56,509 bases of DNA, from the NCBI GenBank assembly GCA_040357565.1, contig JBDODJ010000074.1; one strand, given 5' to 3'. The position numbers and the translations under genes are program-made. Positions 29,295-40,432 of this stretch are shown here, in pieces. The stretch comes from Cercozoa sp. M6MM (lineage: Eukaryota; Endomyxa: Ascetosporea). Below the pieces are notes generated by a model that had not been told where the DNA came from, searched no databases, and worked only from the letters and a program-made list of their open reading frames with translations. How positions within the stretch are numbered: the first letter of the stretch is position 1; each line of letters opens with the position of its first letter.

Positions 29295-30390
29295 ATGTGG
29301 ATGCTGCAGGGGTTGGTTATGTTCCTTGCTGTCATACTTTGTTACCTTCTTGTTCTCTGTTCCCTTATACTTAGGCACCACCAGTGCTGGACGAAGCCTT
29401 GAGCGACCGCGTTTCGCGAGTGCTGGCTCACTCCGATGCCTTTGTTGGCAAGGGTACCAGCAGTCCAAAAATTGAGTTCAACAGTGAACGCGAGGTTCAA
29501 CACTGCTTAGGCGTGATTGCACTGACCGGTCCGCCTCGCTGCGGTAAGAGCGCCTTTCTGGAGGCCTTTCTGCGTGCTCTGCGCTTCGAAGGCCGCAGCG
29601 ATGACGTGCGTCTGTCTATCATTGAAGCCTCGGTACCTCGCATGTGCTCAATCAGTACTCGCTCACAGGCAAGCACATGGTGGTGTGCAGAGCAACATCT
29701 GGGAACTCGTGGATGCTAAGACTTTCAAACGACGCGGCGACACTCCGCTGGCACGCGTGCTACTGTACCCTTTTTCTAGACAAGAGTAGTTCTCCAGTCG
29801 AGCACGCACGTGTAGCTACCTGAGCAACGGCAAGCCGAGATGGTACGACACCCGCCGTCGTCAGGTCTGTCTTTGCCCTTTTTGTTTTTTCTCTTGGTGC
29901 CAAAGCGAGAGAGGAAAGCGCAGATTCTCGTGGTTCTCGACGACTTTGAGCACTACGTCCCAGATGCGAAAACACGGTCAGTTTTTTTATTTGTGTGTGT
30001 GGGATCCTATTGGCACTCTTGTCTGTGAGCAGGAAGCAAGTGCTGGGTGCGCTGCGACGTTGGAGTGCCACGAGTGGCGCCGACCTGCGTTTCCTCGTGG
30101 CCTGCCGGGATGCTTCCCAGTGCGTTTCCTCCACAACACCACGTCTGCTTTGTATTCCAGCTATCTGAGCAGAATGGGCGCGGAAGATGGCGTTTGGACC
30201 ATCGAGATGAAACCGCACTTGCCCGACTCCAAGTTCCTGCGGTACTGTGTTTCTTTGGCATGTTTTTGGCCACCTCTCGCTTGCTTGTATGCCTTTATGT
30301 CTGTGCAGTCAAGTCGCCAAGCACCACGGAGTCACCAAAGCACTCGAGACTACCGACAGGCCACTTTTCTTAGCTGACCTGCTGCAGTGA
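29295..30390 (+). CDS. P-loop ATPase (AAA+/ORC-like), about 250 aa
   Basis: ATG 29295 gives MWMLQGL, joined by a 59-base T-rich intron to APPVLDEALSDRVSRVLAHS. A Walker A motif follows in VIALTGPPRCGKSAFLEAFL. Next come VRLSIIEAS, SNIWELVDAKTFKRRGDTPL and YLSNGKPRWYDTRRR. A Walker B motif lies in KAQILVVLDDFEHYV, with a sensor-1-like strand in ADLRFLVACRDAS. The C-terminus reads VAKHHGVTKALETTDRPLF and ends LADLLQ, with TGA at 30388-30390. The layout (Walker A, Walker B, sensor 1, ending early) suggests an AAA+ or STAND-type module without the usual lid and winged-helix parts. Similarity to ORC4 (GP.GCGKS and a VLD.F strand) is noted but too weak for a name. ATP binding is well supported; the role is not known. 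Confidence 0.7.
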
Positions 30391-30570
30391 TGTTCGCCTC
30401 GCTCGAGCCTGTTCCGACTGCAGAGAATTTTTGACAAAAAATACAGTCACATGTATCATCTCGGATCTCTTGCTTCGCCTTTGGCCTAAAATAAATGAAA
30501 AAAAAAACCACAAGAAAAGCCGCTAAGATTGTGTGTGGCGATGTGCTAATACTTCTGAAAATAGTGGCAC

Positions 30571-32683
30571 ATGCATGTCGATGTATTTCGAGATTGTGTT
30601 CGAGTATGGCGCGATGGTGTGCTGCTCGGAGTGCTTGCTTGGCCGGCCGACGGTGCCTACCTGCTTGCTTCGGAGCATGGAAGCGAAGACAGTGTAACTG
30701 TGGTGACGTGGGACTCAGAGGAACTCGTGGTTGCCCGAGTACCCGTCTCTGTGCAAGGTGCTTGCAAACGACGGCGACTGCAGCGTTCTGAGGATGCTCG
30801 AAGCGTTTCTCCGACGTTCCAGTTGGACACGTGTCTCGTGACGCGTCACTGTTTCGCTCGTTCCGTTCTTGTGGTGCTCCGCCTGTCTCGGAACACTTTC
30901 GCCGGCTGCAGCGACGATCGAAACGAAGTGATCGTTTTCGATGGAGAGAAACTCGTGCAGCGACACTTTGCACTCGAAGCGGCGCCACTTCGCGCTGCGC
31001 TGTGCTTCACTCGTCGGTACTGTGCTTTCGAAAAACGCAGAGCTTGGTTTCATCCCTGTTTTTAGAGCGAAAGTAGACGCCAGAGACGTTGTTGCGCTCG
31101 ATGATTTGGAGGTGGCACTTCGTAACAAACTCAGCAGCAACGGTGCCGATGAGGTCGTTGTTGTGGCCTCGAAACACGGCTCTCTGTTCGTGCTCACAAG
31201 TGACCCCACAGATCAATCATTTATTGCGTCGAAACTGGTCGAATTGGACGCTGCTGACACTGCTGAGTTCGCAGCATTGCTATCGACACCTTCGTCGATC
31301 TTCTGTTTTTCGGTAGTTCTGTATCGTTGTGCCTTGAGGAGTTTCGATAGTTTTTGTCTGCAGCAAACATCCGTGCAGCGCGTGTTTGTTGAGAACGATC
31401 CGAGGGTGCCTTTAATTCGAGGTGATCTGCCTTGTAGTGTATCAGTTTGATTGGTAACACAGAGAAGAATACGAGTGATGACGTTTCATTTCGGCCGACT
31501 CGAGACCGGAACACTTTGTGATGTGCACTTGCTTCGACGCGACGAGGATGCGTGTGTTTACTTTCTTAATCCTCTACTTTCCTTGTGTACCTTTATCTTC
31601 CTCCCCGATAGAAACATGGAGCAGGAGCGATCGCAGAAGAGCGTAGGCGGCAGGCGGAAACTGCCGAACCTGGCGCGTCAGTTTCTGCTCCAGCAGCAAC
31701 ATGCGCAGCAGTTTCGCAGCGAGCTTTCGCAGTTCTGTTTCGTGCTGAAGTTCGAAGTCGCCAGTTGCGATGTTTCTGCTTGGTGGCTACTGCAGTTGGC
31801 AACACGTGGAGACAACCTTGTCACACTGCGTACGGTGCCGTGTCACTCCGAGCCGCGCGACTTTGCGCACGCCCAACGTGTGCTGGCTGGCGAACTAGAT
31901 CTGGTACTTACCTCCTTGACCCCTACCCTCACCATACTCTCCATACTACCCTGCTCTTACCCTCACCCTACCCTTACCCTACCCTACTCCTCCTCTTACC
32001 CTAGTCTACTCTACTCTTTCCCTATCCGTACCCCCCATAGGTCCAGATAGCGCGACTGCAAGCGGCGAGTTGGCGAGCCGAGTCTGAGTACTCGCGTGCT
32101 TGTGCACACAGCGAAGAAACGCTGCAGCAGGTGGCACTGGCGAAACGCGTCGTTGCGGCACCGGTGACTGCGCACTGCGAACACTTCACGGCGCAGCACG
32201 GACGTCGCTTTGTGAAACTCGGTCTTGGCACTCGCGCCGATCTCGCCGGCAGTCTGGTAGACTCTCTGCTTGCTTAGAGGGGCAAATACCTACTTAAGGG
32301 GCAAACAGGCACTCAAGGGAATGCTATATGGAGTGTTTAAGGGGTACTTAATAATTAAAACAGCATTCGTGTGCCAGCAGGTATCGATGCAACTCGAGTC
32401 AAAACACGCCTCGGCGGCAACAACGACGCTGCAGATTCCGTTCCACCACTGCGATAACTACGTGCACGAACTCGAGTGGTTCGAGCCCGAAACTCTGCAC
32501 TTGGCCTCTGCGGAAATCTCCGTTGGCACACTGTGTTCGCGTCGCATCGATCTGCGCAGAGACCCGACTCTTCCACAGTCGGAGGAACTCCAAGTGCCTG
32601 ATGAAGCTGCCACCGAAACTAACGACAACGAGCGCAACCTGCCAGATCTAACTGACTTGCGAGATTTTGAGTTGTTGTGCTAA
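30571..32683 (+). CDS. Large hypothetical protein, about 550 aa
   Basis: ATG 30571 starts MHVDVFRDCVRVWRDGV. Beta-strand-like repeats follow (VVTWDSEELVVARVPV, EVIVFDGEKLVQRHF, VVVVASKHGSLFVLTS), giving a beta-propeller feel. Exon joins found: CFTRR to AKVDARDVVALDDLEV, FCFS to QTSVQRVFVENDPR, and DPR to RRIRVMTFHFGRLETGTL. Next come a Gln-rich helix (LLQQQHAQQFRSELSQF), FEVASCDVSAWWLLQLATRG and a helical part (LQAASWRAESEYSRACAHSE). The C-terminal beta-rich part includes TLQIPFHHCDNYVHEL and SVGTLCSRRIDL and ends DFELLC (TAA 32681-32683). A propeller-helix-beta layout is seen in FANCB/FAAP100 and others, but no motif settles this. Unnamed. Confidence 0.6.
31905..32038. repeat. Pyrimidine-rich CCCTAC/CTTACCCT tract
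   Basis: Irregular (CCCTA)/(CTTACCCT) run filling the intron between GELDL and VQIARLQ, ending at the acceptor CCCATAG. Confidence 0.85.
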
Positions 32684-32843
32684 ACTTCGCTAGTGCAAAC
32701 CCCTGCAGCTGTTTTTCGAGTCGTCATTTTAGCCGGCGTTGCAAAGCGTCACGTTTTTGTTGTTTTGCTCTTAGACTTCTTAGCGAACTGGTTGCAGTGT
32801 GGGTTGTGATTGCAAGAGTAACAGCACGTGCGCACACACAGTC

Positions 32844-34491
32844 ATGTCTCTGGGTCTGAAGGACTTGTATGAGATGATGGTTGGGGAGGGCGACAGGCTG
32901 ACGCGCGGTACGTTTCCCTCCTCTGTCTTCGAGGATTCTCATGTTTGAAAATTGCCACTTGCAGCGAACATGGTGGGCGTGCGCGAGGCGTATTTGGGGC
33001 ACCTAACGACAGTGTACGCGCTGGAGAACTCGAACCTGCAGCTGGAGCGCCTGTATGATTTCTATCAGAGTTGCAAGCAAGGTTGCACGTGTGTATTTTG
33101 TAGTACGAAAGAGCATCCGGAAGTGCAGCAAACTCTCGAAAAACAAGCGAAGCTGACAAAGCACGTCGGCATTGCGAGTGTGCGTTTATACCATACGCAC
33201 ATATTTATATATATATATAGATATAAATTCACTGTATGGTCTTAGGCAATCGGTTTCTGGACGTCGTTCGGTGCAGCTTGTGTGCTCATGTACCGCATGG
33301 TACGTTTGGACCAGTTTATAGCCACCTGGACTTGCCTATTTGCCGTACTGGTTGTGTGGGTATGAAGAGGGAAGCGAGGCTGTTGTACCGTCTCGCTGCG
33401 AGTGCGCTCACCATGTCGATCGGCGCTTCGGTAGCTTTTTACCCCCCTCCCTGTCTCCACCCCCTCTACCCTCTACCCCCTTCTACCCAGCTGGCGACAA
33501 ACAACGTCACGTCAATGTTGACGAAATTTCTGAGCGACGAAAAGAACTTTGTACGTTGGTGCACAAAGCAAGTGTTGTACATGTGGACTGTCTGTGTGCA
33601 TATGGACTGTTGTACAAATGGACTGTCTGTGTGTACTAACGGACCGTTTGTGTGTCCAAATGGACAGGACACACCGGTCGCACTCGCGATGCGAGAGACG
33701 GTGTGCCGTGTGCGAAGTGCCGCCATTGAGCACCTCAATGACGGTACACTCTGTCTGTCGGGTGGGAGTAGGAGGGGGTAAAGGGGTAGAAGAGTGTCTG
33801 CGGTATGTTCGCAGAGAGCGAAGTTGACGTATGCATGCGCAACGTGTTCCACCTGCCGGCGTGGTACACGACGTACCACCCGCTGCCGTCACAGATGGTA
33901 GGGGTCAAAGGTAACGCGGGGGGGGGGTGGAAGGGTATAGGGGGGGGGTAAGGTTTATAGGGGGGTAAAGGTATATAGGGGGTAAACTGCCATGAGGGCA
34001 GGCCAAGGCAGTGGCGGCGCTGGAAGCACCGCACCGCATCGACGCGTCTGTACTGTCAGAACCATTCCGACCGTGCCTGACGTGGATCAATGATCTCAAG
34101 TCACCGCATGGCCACTCAAATCGCACCACTCAGACCGTCAGTGATCGTAGTGGTCACATTGGTCACTCTGAAACCGAACACACCGTGCCGGATCTTCAAA
34201 CGACCGATCAAACCGTCTCCGAACACGAGGACTCCGACCACGCTGCCGCAGAGTTCTACGCGCACGACGACACGCGCACCGACGCCGACGCCGACGCCGC
34301 CTCGCAACTGCTTGTGCACGTAGACAACGACATGCCGCCCTCCTACTTTGTCGATCGGTACCTTTCTGTCTCTGTTCCCTGAGCGATCTCATGTCTGAGC
34401 GATCTCATGTCTGCGCAGAACGAGGACCGAACAACAGCGACGCGAGAAACTCAAGCGCTTCCTCGAAAACAGTGGCCGCAAGCCTGAGTGA
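32844..34491 (+). CDS. Hypothetical membrane protein, about 360 aa
   Basis: ATG 32844 gives MSLGLKDLYEMMVGEGDR, joined to NMVGVREAYLGHLTTVYAL. A Cys-rich stretch (SCKQGCTCVFC) precedes EVQQTLEKQAKLTKHVG. Two hydrophobic segments follow: AIGFWTSFGAACVLMYRM, and ALTMSIGAS continuing into LATNNV. After them come RETVCRVRSAAIEHLND and VFHLPAWYTTYHPLPSQM. An acidic and Thr/Ser/His-rich region (about 34090-34310) with HSETEHTVPDLQ and RTDADADAASQ leads to the basic end QQRREKLKRFLENSGRKPE. TGA is at 34489-34491. About eight exons keep frame. Two introns (33766-33810 and 33898-34000) are G-rich on the sense strand, against the trend of the window. No family was recognised. Confidence 0.6.
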
Positions 34492-34710
34492 TTTTACTTC
34501 AAAGAGGAACCTGCATTTTCATGTTTGGGTCGCAATGTTATCCCAAAATCGATGGCCACCAAACTTGACATTCCTCATCAAGTTACATATCAAAAACGCG
34601 GCAGACAGGAACACTGTTCGTCACATCGTGTGCACTGACTTTGGGGGTGTGTGCCGAAACCTGAAGCCGTATAGTCAAAGTCAATAGTTTGATAACCCAG
34701 CCGTCAGAAG

Positions 34711-35590
34711 ATGGCTGACTCGGTTTTAGAACGTGAGTACTTGGAGGAGTTCAAGGTGAGTATGCACACAGTGTGACTCTTATGTAAGCATTCTGTTGGC
34801 GTATTTGTCGTACTGGTGCCTTTTGTCTTTTCGTGTTATTTTGTCTCTCCCTGTAGGGTGCCTTCCAGCTCGTCGATTCGAGCGGCGATGGGCAGGTAGG
34901 TTGTTATGTGAAAGAATTCTGTGACCTGGATCTGTGCATGTGTGCAGATCTCTGCGGCTGAGCTGCGAGAGGTTTACTCGCGGCTAGGCTATGAGCTGCC
35001 GGAGGAACAGTTGGAGCGCATGATTGCCACTGTACTTCTTCTCATCGTGTGCACTTGTGTTTCTGCAATTGTATCTTGTGCATTAAAGGTCGACACTGAT
35101 GGTGACGGTCAAATCGACTTCGATGAGTTCGTTAGCATGATGACATCGCTCACACCGCAGGCTGATGAGCTCAGAGTAGCTTTCAACTTCTTTGACGGTA
35201 CCTTTGCTCTCGAGCCAAGTTGATGAAGGCAGCCTACGCTTTTGAAACTTACAGTCGACGGAGACGGAAGCATCACGGCCGAAGAACTCGCTCAAACCCT
35301 CCAGACGCTCGGTACAAAGCGAGACATCCTTGTCTGTTGACACACGCACCCAACTTCGTTTCCTGAGTAGGCGAGCACGTGACCGAAAGCGACATCACGA
35401 TCATGATGGTACATTGCACATGCTTTGTTTCTCTTTCATAGAAAGCGTTTGCTCGAAGCAGCAGTTTTGACGTTTTTTTCAACTTTAGGGTGATGCTGAC
35501 AGCGATGGCGACGGACGCATCGATTTCGAAGAGTTCAAGAAGCTCTTTAGGGCGCATGGCCCGCCCAAGGTCGCTGGTGCCAGCTTTTGA
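34711..35590 (+). CDS. Calmodulin/centrin-like four EF-hand Ca2+-binding protein
   Basis: A small Ca2+ sensor of the calmodulin superfamily. ATG 34711 gives MADSVLEREYLEEFK. Four EF-hand loops follow: DSSGDGQISAAE, DTDGDGQIDFDE, DGDGSITAEE with its first Asp at an exon join, and DSDGDGRIDFEE. Loop ends keep the Asp, Gly and Glu Ca2+ ligands. Linkers such as LREVYSRLGYELPEEQLERM and VTESDITIMM are typical. Seven short exons give about 155 residues, ending KVAGASF (TGA 35588-35590). It lacks the exact calmodulin signature FDKDGDG, so it is a calmodulin-like or centrin-like paralogue rather than calmodulin itself. Each EF loop is cut or flanked by an intron, so the gene is old and intron-rich. 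Confidence 0.9.
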
Positions 35591-35961
35591 CCCACTCAGC
35601 ACGGATGAGATCATTGGCAAATTAAGGTATTGTTGACGTCAAACTGATGGAGTCCGGTCGAATTGTCTTATTGTATTATTCATTCACGCACCGCATGATG
35701 GTATACTCACTTCCGTTCAGTTAATACTGGTCGATCTCGACTATTCACTCAGTTCGTCTGACAGTCGAACCGAGTGCTCGTCCGGAACAAGATGACTTCA
35801 GTTAAACATCCCCTTTTAGCCCCCTTACCCCTTATCCTCTCTTTAACTAATTTTGCCTCGAAAAACCCCGCCGTACCCGAGTTGAAGTTTGGTTTAGTGG
35901 CTCTGTTGGCAAGGCTTGGGTACGGATATGTCCGAGAACTGTCAGCAAGTGGATGAAAAGC
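35591..35961. other. Convergent 3' region
   Basis: Between the EF-hand gene and the PhoD-like gene. A CTCGACTA word lies at about 35745. No gene was seen. Confidence 0.5.
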
Positions 35962-37905
35962 TCAGTCTAAGTCTAGCAGAGGCAAAACTTCGTGCTCGTC
36001 GCCACTTAGAACGTCAACGTTAACGTGATGCTTTCTCCGACGCCAGACACGATAAAGGAGAGCAGCCAAGCACGACAAAAGCACAGTCACACCGAGAAAA
36101 GCCGCGGTAGGGTGCGGACGTGCCTACAGTTTTGCATTAAAGCTCGATAGTCGAGAATGCAAATAAGAAACACGGGCAGTACCCAGAGTAACACGATAAC
36201 AGCAACATGAGTGATATGCCGTAGTATTCGCATAACGAAAGGATGTTGATGCGAGTCTTGCAGCACACATGTTTGCTTCCCAGCAGTCAGAGAGACCGAC
36301 CACAAAGGCGTTGCAGTTTCGCTCTCACTCGCGTATACCTCTGCACGTGCTCTCTGTGTTTACGTTACTTTACTGTATCACAGGGTTCAAACACTCACAG
36401 ACAGTGCAGAAGAAGTGTACGAGCGACTTGTTCTCAAGAGAGAAACGGAGCAAACCAAAATTTGGAACTGTGGATGCTTGCACTTGCAAGGGAGATCGTA
36501 GAATCCAGTTGAGAGTGTGTGCGCACCAGCGAGCCACTGTTTGCCGTCCGAACTGTGTATACTTGATCTTATAATGTATAATAACAGAAGCACAGTGTGT
36601 TTGTACAGGCAAGTATGCGAGCATATCAGCAAAGTGCGTGCGCCAAGTATGCGTAAGTCCACTACTTGTGACTTCCGTGACAACTTCGTCCTCACCTGTC
36701 AAGTTTCTTGTTTAGTTTACCCACGCGTCTGCAAAACGGGATCAGAAAATACCGAGACAAGCCGTGTGTGCCTCGGCAATATGTACATCACCCGAAATGA
36801 GAGCGATACGTCCTCGCAGAGGCAGCAGCATACTCAACAAACGTTGTTTTGGCGACTCGGCGTTTGCTGATTCGAAAGAGCCCCAACTTTCGAACAGGGG
36901 CACTACTTCAGTTTTTGTGTCGGCTAGTATCTGTGGGGGGGGGGAGCTTATGTACAACTACTTTAACACAATCGGGAAAACACACACCTGCAGAGAAGAA
37001 GCAAGGACGACATAAGAATCATTTTCGACAGCGCGATCAAACTGCTTGTGTAGCCATTCGAATTGTGTTTGTCCCACCTACTCTCATTGTACAGCGTACT
37101 GGCGTGCACAAAAGAAGGCTGCGGACACAGGCTACCACATCGGTGTGTACATCAGGACTGCTTTGACGCCACCTGACATCGAGGAGCACAAGCAAAACTG
37201 TTCGATTTTGCAAGTGGAATTCGTACGACGCCGACAGTCCGCGTTCCTTGTGAGGTCGTCTGACAGTCTGGTAACCTCCCAGAAAATTCAAAAAGGCGTC
37301 GCTCATGCCTTGTCGCAGCGACACTAACTGCGAGTTGGCCAGATGTGAGTCATGGTCGTCCCAGACACCTACATTACACTTACTTTCTGTATTCTTATGC
37401 TGCCGTATATTGTCAAAAAACACCCAAAATAGAGCCGTTTCGCCGACGTAAATCCTCGCGGAAGTCATTCTCTCCGGCAGCGAAATGCGCCTGCTTGAAG
37501 TGCTGCTCAACCTCAGGTAGCGATCGTTGTGAACCCAAGTACACCGCCTGCATTAAAACGGTATCTTTGGCGCACACAGTCGGACGTTATTGCGGAGTAA
37601 AACGCACATCGCCAAGCCACACAAAGACGTCGGGCTGCAGGTCGCGCAAGGAATCCCACGCACTCCGCTCGGTGCGCTGGAACCTAGCGTGCGACCTCCG
37701 ACACGACGCGAATGCCACCGTGAGTGACCTGCGTTCCCCAAAAATTGACGCACGAGCTACGTGCGTTTCCGTTTTTTCCTGCACGCTCACACAGAATCAC
37801 GGCCTTTCTTTCGTCAACGATCAAACCAAAGCACAGTATTACATCATAGTCGAAATAAAAAGCTGCCACTGCCCCCAAAAAGAACAGCAATATCCAATTT
37901 GGCAT
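35962..37905 (-). CDS. PhoD-like metallophosphatase with N- and C-terminal membrane segments
   Basis: PhoD enzymes are Ca2+/Fe-dependent phosphomono/diesterases, usually outside the cytosol. The ATG at 37903-37905 starts MPNWILLFFLGAVAAFYF, a signal anchor or signal peptide. Motifs in order: SLTVAFASCRRSHARF, SLRDLQPDVFVWLGDA (metal-binding GDA), RVWDDHDSHLANSQ (WDDHD), ERGLSASYEF, VLLVLLDVRWRQSSPD, QTQFEWLHKQFDRAV, YVVLASSLQIL, LISGDVHIAEAHT and TEVTSSGLTHTW. A C-terminal hydrophobic segment (FLGVTVLLSCLAALLYRVW) is followed by RRRKHH and an acidic tail, with the stop at 35962. The GDA, WDDHD and SGDVH metal-site motifs are all present, so it is likely active and membrane-tethered facing the lumen or outside. 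The open frame upstream of the ATG begins with GTG and is not used. Confidence 0.88.
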
Positions 37906-38076
37906 CGCAGAAGTCGCATAAAATGCTCTAAACACGACAGCATGCAGTCATTATTCTCTAAATTTCAGCATTCTCTCTTTTAGGAAAAAAGAGCGCTCTT
38001 TTCACTTTCCTGAAGGCACACCCGTGTCGCTCATAAACGCTCCCAGTGTGTGCGTGCGCTATAGAATAACGATTTG

Positions 38077-38727
38077 ATGGGTCGAGGTAGGATATTTTAG
38101 TCTCTGGTCTCGCGAGATCGTCTTGTCTTGGCATGATCTGAGCTTGTGTGGTACAGGTCCCAAGTCGTCGCGCCAGCGACTCAAGACCAAGTACATGATC
38201 GCCAAGAAGGCCAAGGAACACAAGCGAAAGATGAACAAGGCGCTGCGCATCGCCAAGGCGGCCGACCCGGAGTCGTTCAAGGCGGCGCGTCGAAGAAAGC
38301 AGCGACAGGCGGCGCACATTCCTAACAGCTTCCCGGGCAAGGCCGAGATGCTCGCCGCCATCAAGAAGATGCAGGAGGAGAAATTGGCTGAGGTACTGTG
38401 TCTTGTATCAGTCTGCTTTAAACACTTAATTCTGTCGGTTGTTTTATTTGCTCATTCTGGTTCTGATTATCTGTGCGTTTCTCTGGCAGGAAGAGAAACG
38501 CCGCGAGGCGCGTCGTCATCGCCGCGAGAAGCTGCGGAAACAGCGCGCGCTCGAGGAAGAAGAAGCACAGCGCGAATTCCGCGAGAAGCGAAACGGCGGT
38601 GAGGCGAGTGCCGATGCCGTACGTTGACTACTCATCTCTCGTTGCTTGTGTTCCATCTCTGTTGTGTCTGCAGGAGGATCAACCAACAGCAGACGCGGAG
38701 CCACAGGTGTCCACGCGAGAGTGGTAG
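38077..38727 (+). CDS. Stand-alone Grn1/nucleostemin-N-terminal-like nucleolar protein
   Basis: In nucleostemin/GNL3/Grn1 proteins this basic N-terminal domain targets the nucleolus and aids 60S subunit assembly; a GTPase domain normally follows. ATG 38077 gives MGRG, joined to PKSSRQRLKTKYMIAKKAKE. HKRKMNKALRIAKAA, RRKQRQAAHIPNSFPGK and EMLAAIKKMQEEKLAE follow. The motif IPNSFPGK matches the family's (V/I)PN..P.K. The coiled basic stretch (EEKRREARRHRREKLRKQ) continues and the protein ends ADAEPQVSTREW, with TAG at 38725-38727. About 170 residues in four exons. No G1-G5 GTPase motifs follow, so the protein is only the Grn1-type domain. A nucleolar location is inferred from the basic composition. 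Confidence 0.78.
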
Positions 38728-39193
38728 ACCAATGGAAGCGCTCATTTGGACATACGATGTGCCGGGCTTGACTTGGACGTGAGTTGGAGCTACACCGGCA
38801 ACATTTTCGGCAACATTTTCAGCTAGCCGAGCGCTCAGCGCTAGCGCGGAGCCGCATGAGTTCCTGCACTTGAGTTTACCGTGAACGAAAATAGTGTATC
38901 GTACGATAACGATATTGATTGTCGGTCAGTCAAGTCTCGAACTCGTCAGCGCGGACCAAGTGTGACTTGAACTAAGCAACTTACTCCCATACTCTTAGTC
39001 GAGTGGTACACGACAGAATTGCCAGTAATTCAGTAAATTTAAATAGCAGACTAAAGAAACAACTCGCGCGCCGGTGAGCTGGAGCAGAAGAGCACCGCGT
39101 CATGGCCAAACGAAACGTCAGGATCAAACGAAATTTCGTGGTACCGTAGATTCGGGAACCCGTCGCACAGCGGACAAGCAGCGCAGAGGGAGC
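38728..39193. other. Convergent 3' region
   Basis: No gene seen. It contains a TTAGTCGAG word at about 38996 and short A+T patches. Confidence 0.5.
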
Positions 39194-40144
39194 TCAGTCC
39201 TTCTTCTTGAGCGCGGCCTCCTTCTTGCTCTGCAGGTAGGCGATCTTGTTGCGCGCCCAGACCTTGTGCGGCAGGGCGAACTTGCTCACAAAGACGGCGA
39301 GCGTGATCTGCAGGATCGAGAAGAAGCACCAGATCGACGCCTGCTCGTACAGGTTGTCCGTGACGATCGTCGACAGGAACGGGCCACCGAGGCACAGGAG
39401 CGCGCCTTGCACCCAGAGCGACTTGACACCCGTGACGAAGAACGGCACAAACTGCGCACAAACAGACATAACAGTGAGTGAGTTGTCCGTGTCAGCATCC
39501 TGGGTAGCGGGGCAGCAACTCTTTGCACCGTGAGTGATACAGTGGACTTACCATCATGAAAAAGTGGATAAAGTTCGACGGCATCCAGTAGGTCGGGGCG
39601 GTCAGAGGAAGCGACCCTGTTGAGTGGGAGGCATGTAAAGACAGATACGGTCAAGTAAGTAGAACAAAGGTACAGGCAAGGTGAGCGTTGCCCTTGAAGG
39701 TGCAGAGCGCCTGCGGACCGCTATGCGCACGCAGCCACTCAGTATTCGGGCACTCGTCGCTCAGCAGCGCCGACGCGAGGGTCTGCTCGTCACGCACTGC
39801 AACAGCACGAAGGTGCACATAGTAACAAGAGCCACAAACAAGACAACGAAGGGTACTGGCAAGGACGAAGCGGGCGAACATCCAGATGCCCTGGATTACG
39901 GCCATCTTGCGGATAACCTTGAAGATCGGCTCGAGCTTGGTGCCCTTGCTAAAAGCACCCGTGAGCACGTGCGTGAAGTACGGCTGGAAGCAGATGTGCT
40001 ACACACATACGTGTATCGCACATACATGCACGACGGACAAGAAGCATTGATGAGACAAAATGAACTTACAAGGAAGCCAAAGACCGTAAGGACCTTGTTG
40101 ATGTACAGGTCACACTGATCGATCCAGATGTCTGTTCATAACAA

Positions 40145-40186
<42 letters not shown>

Positions 40187-40432
40187 GACGATTCGTTGAC
40201 AGTAAAATGCGTAGTACATTGGAACGCCTGCAGGGTCTCCATCGTGACAAAGTACAGAATTCCCGCGAGCAACGACTTGTTGCGGGTCTGCGTCCTGCGT
40301 TAGTAGTCACAAGCATGAAACATCTGCCTGGCATTGACCTGACTACAATTAAATTGATGTGCACCATGTCCAGATGCCGAGCAAGACACCAAACGCGGCG
40401 AAACTCGCCGACATCTCCTGAGAGAAGCACAT
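39194..40432 (-). CDS. DUF5765-like polytopic membrane protein
   Basis: ATG 40430-40432 starts MCFSQEMSASFAAFGVLLG, the hallmark opening of this family (MC.S...S). The other exons read SLLAGILYFVTMETLQAFQ, DIWIDQCDLYINKVLTVFG, HICFQPYFTHVLTGAF, VIQGIWMFARFVLAS, DECPNTEWLRAHSGPQALC, LPLTAPTYWMPSNFIHFFM, FVPFFVTGVKSLWVQGALL, FLSTIVTDNLYEQASIWCFF and the Lys-rich end KKEAALKKKD, close to an ER-retrieval KKxx pattern. The ME.LQ.FQ, DQCD, CFQP(Y/F)F and TDN.(N/Y)E blocks match what I recall of the family from bacteria and protists. About seven membrane segments. The biochemical role is unknown. An intron holds an AT repeat (40146-40187). The family name is from memory. Confidence 0.72.
40146..40187. 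repeat. (AT)n microsatellite
   Basis: Pure AT repeat in an intron of the DUF5765-like gene, before the DIWIDQCD exon in transcript order reversed (minus-strand gene). Confidence 0.9.

Noticed and set aside
29384-29719. P-loop ATPase starting at 29384
   Set aside because: That codon is GTG; an ATG at 29295 joins in frame through a good intron.
28669-30390. Small hypothetical gene and P-loop ATPase as a single gene
   Set aside because: No donor near 29170-29210 gives the phase needed to enter the ATPase exon; separate start and stop codons fit better.
37684-37935. PhoD-like protein starting at 37935
   Set aside because: That position is GTG; the first ATG of the frame is at 37905 and directly opens the hydrophobic segment.
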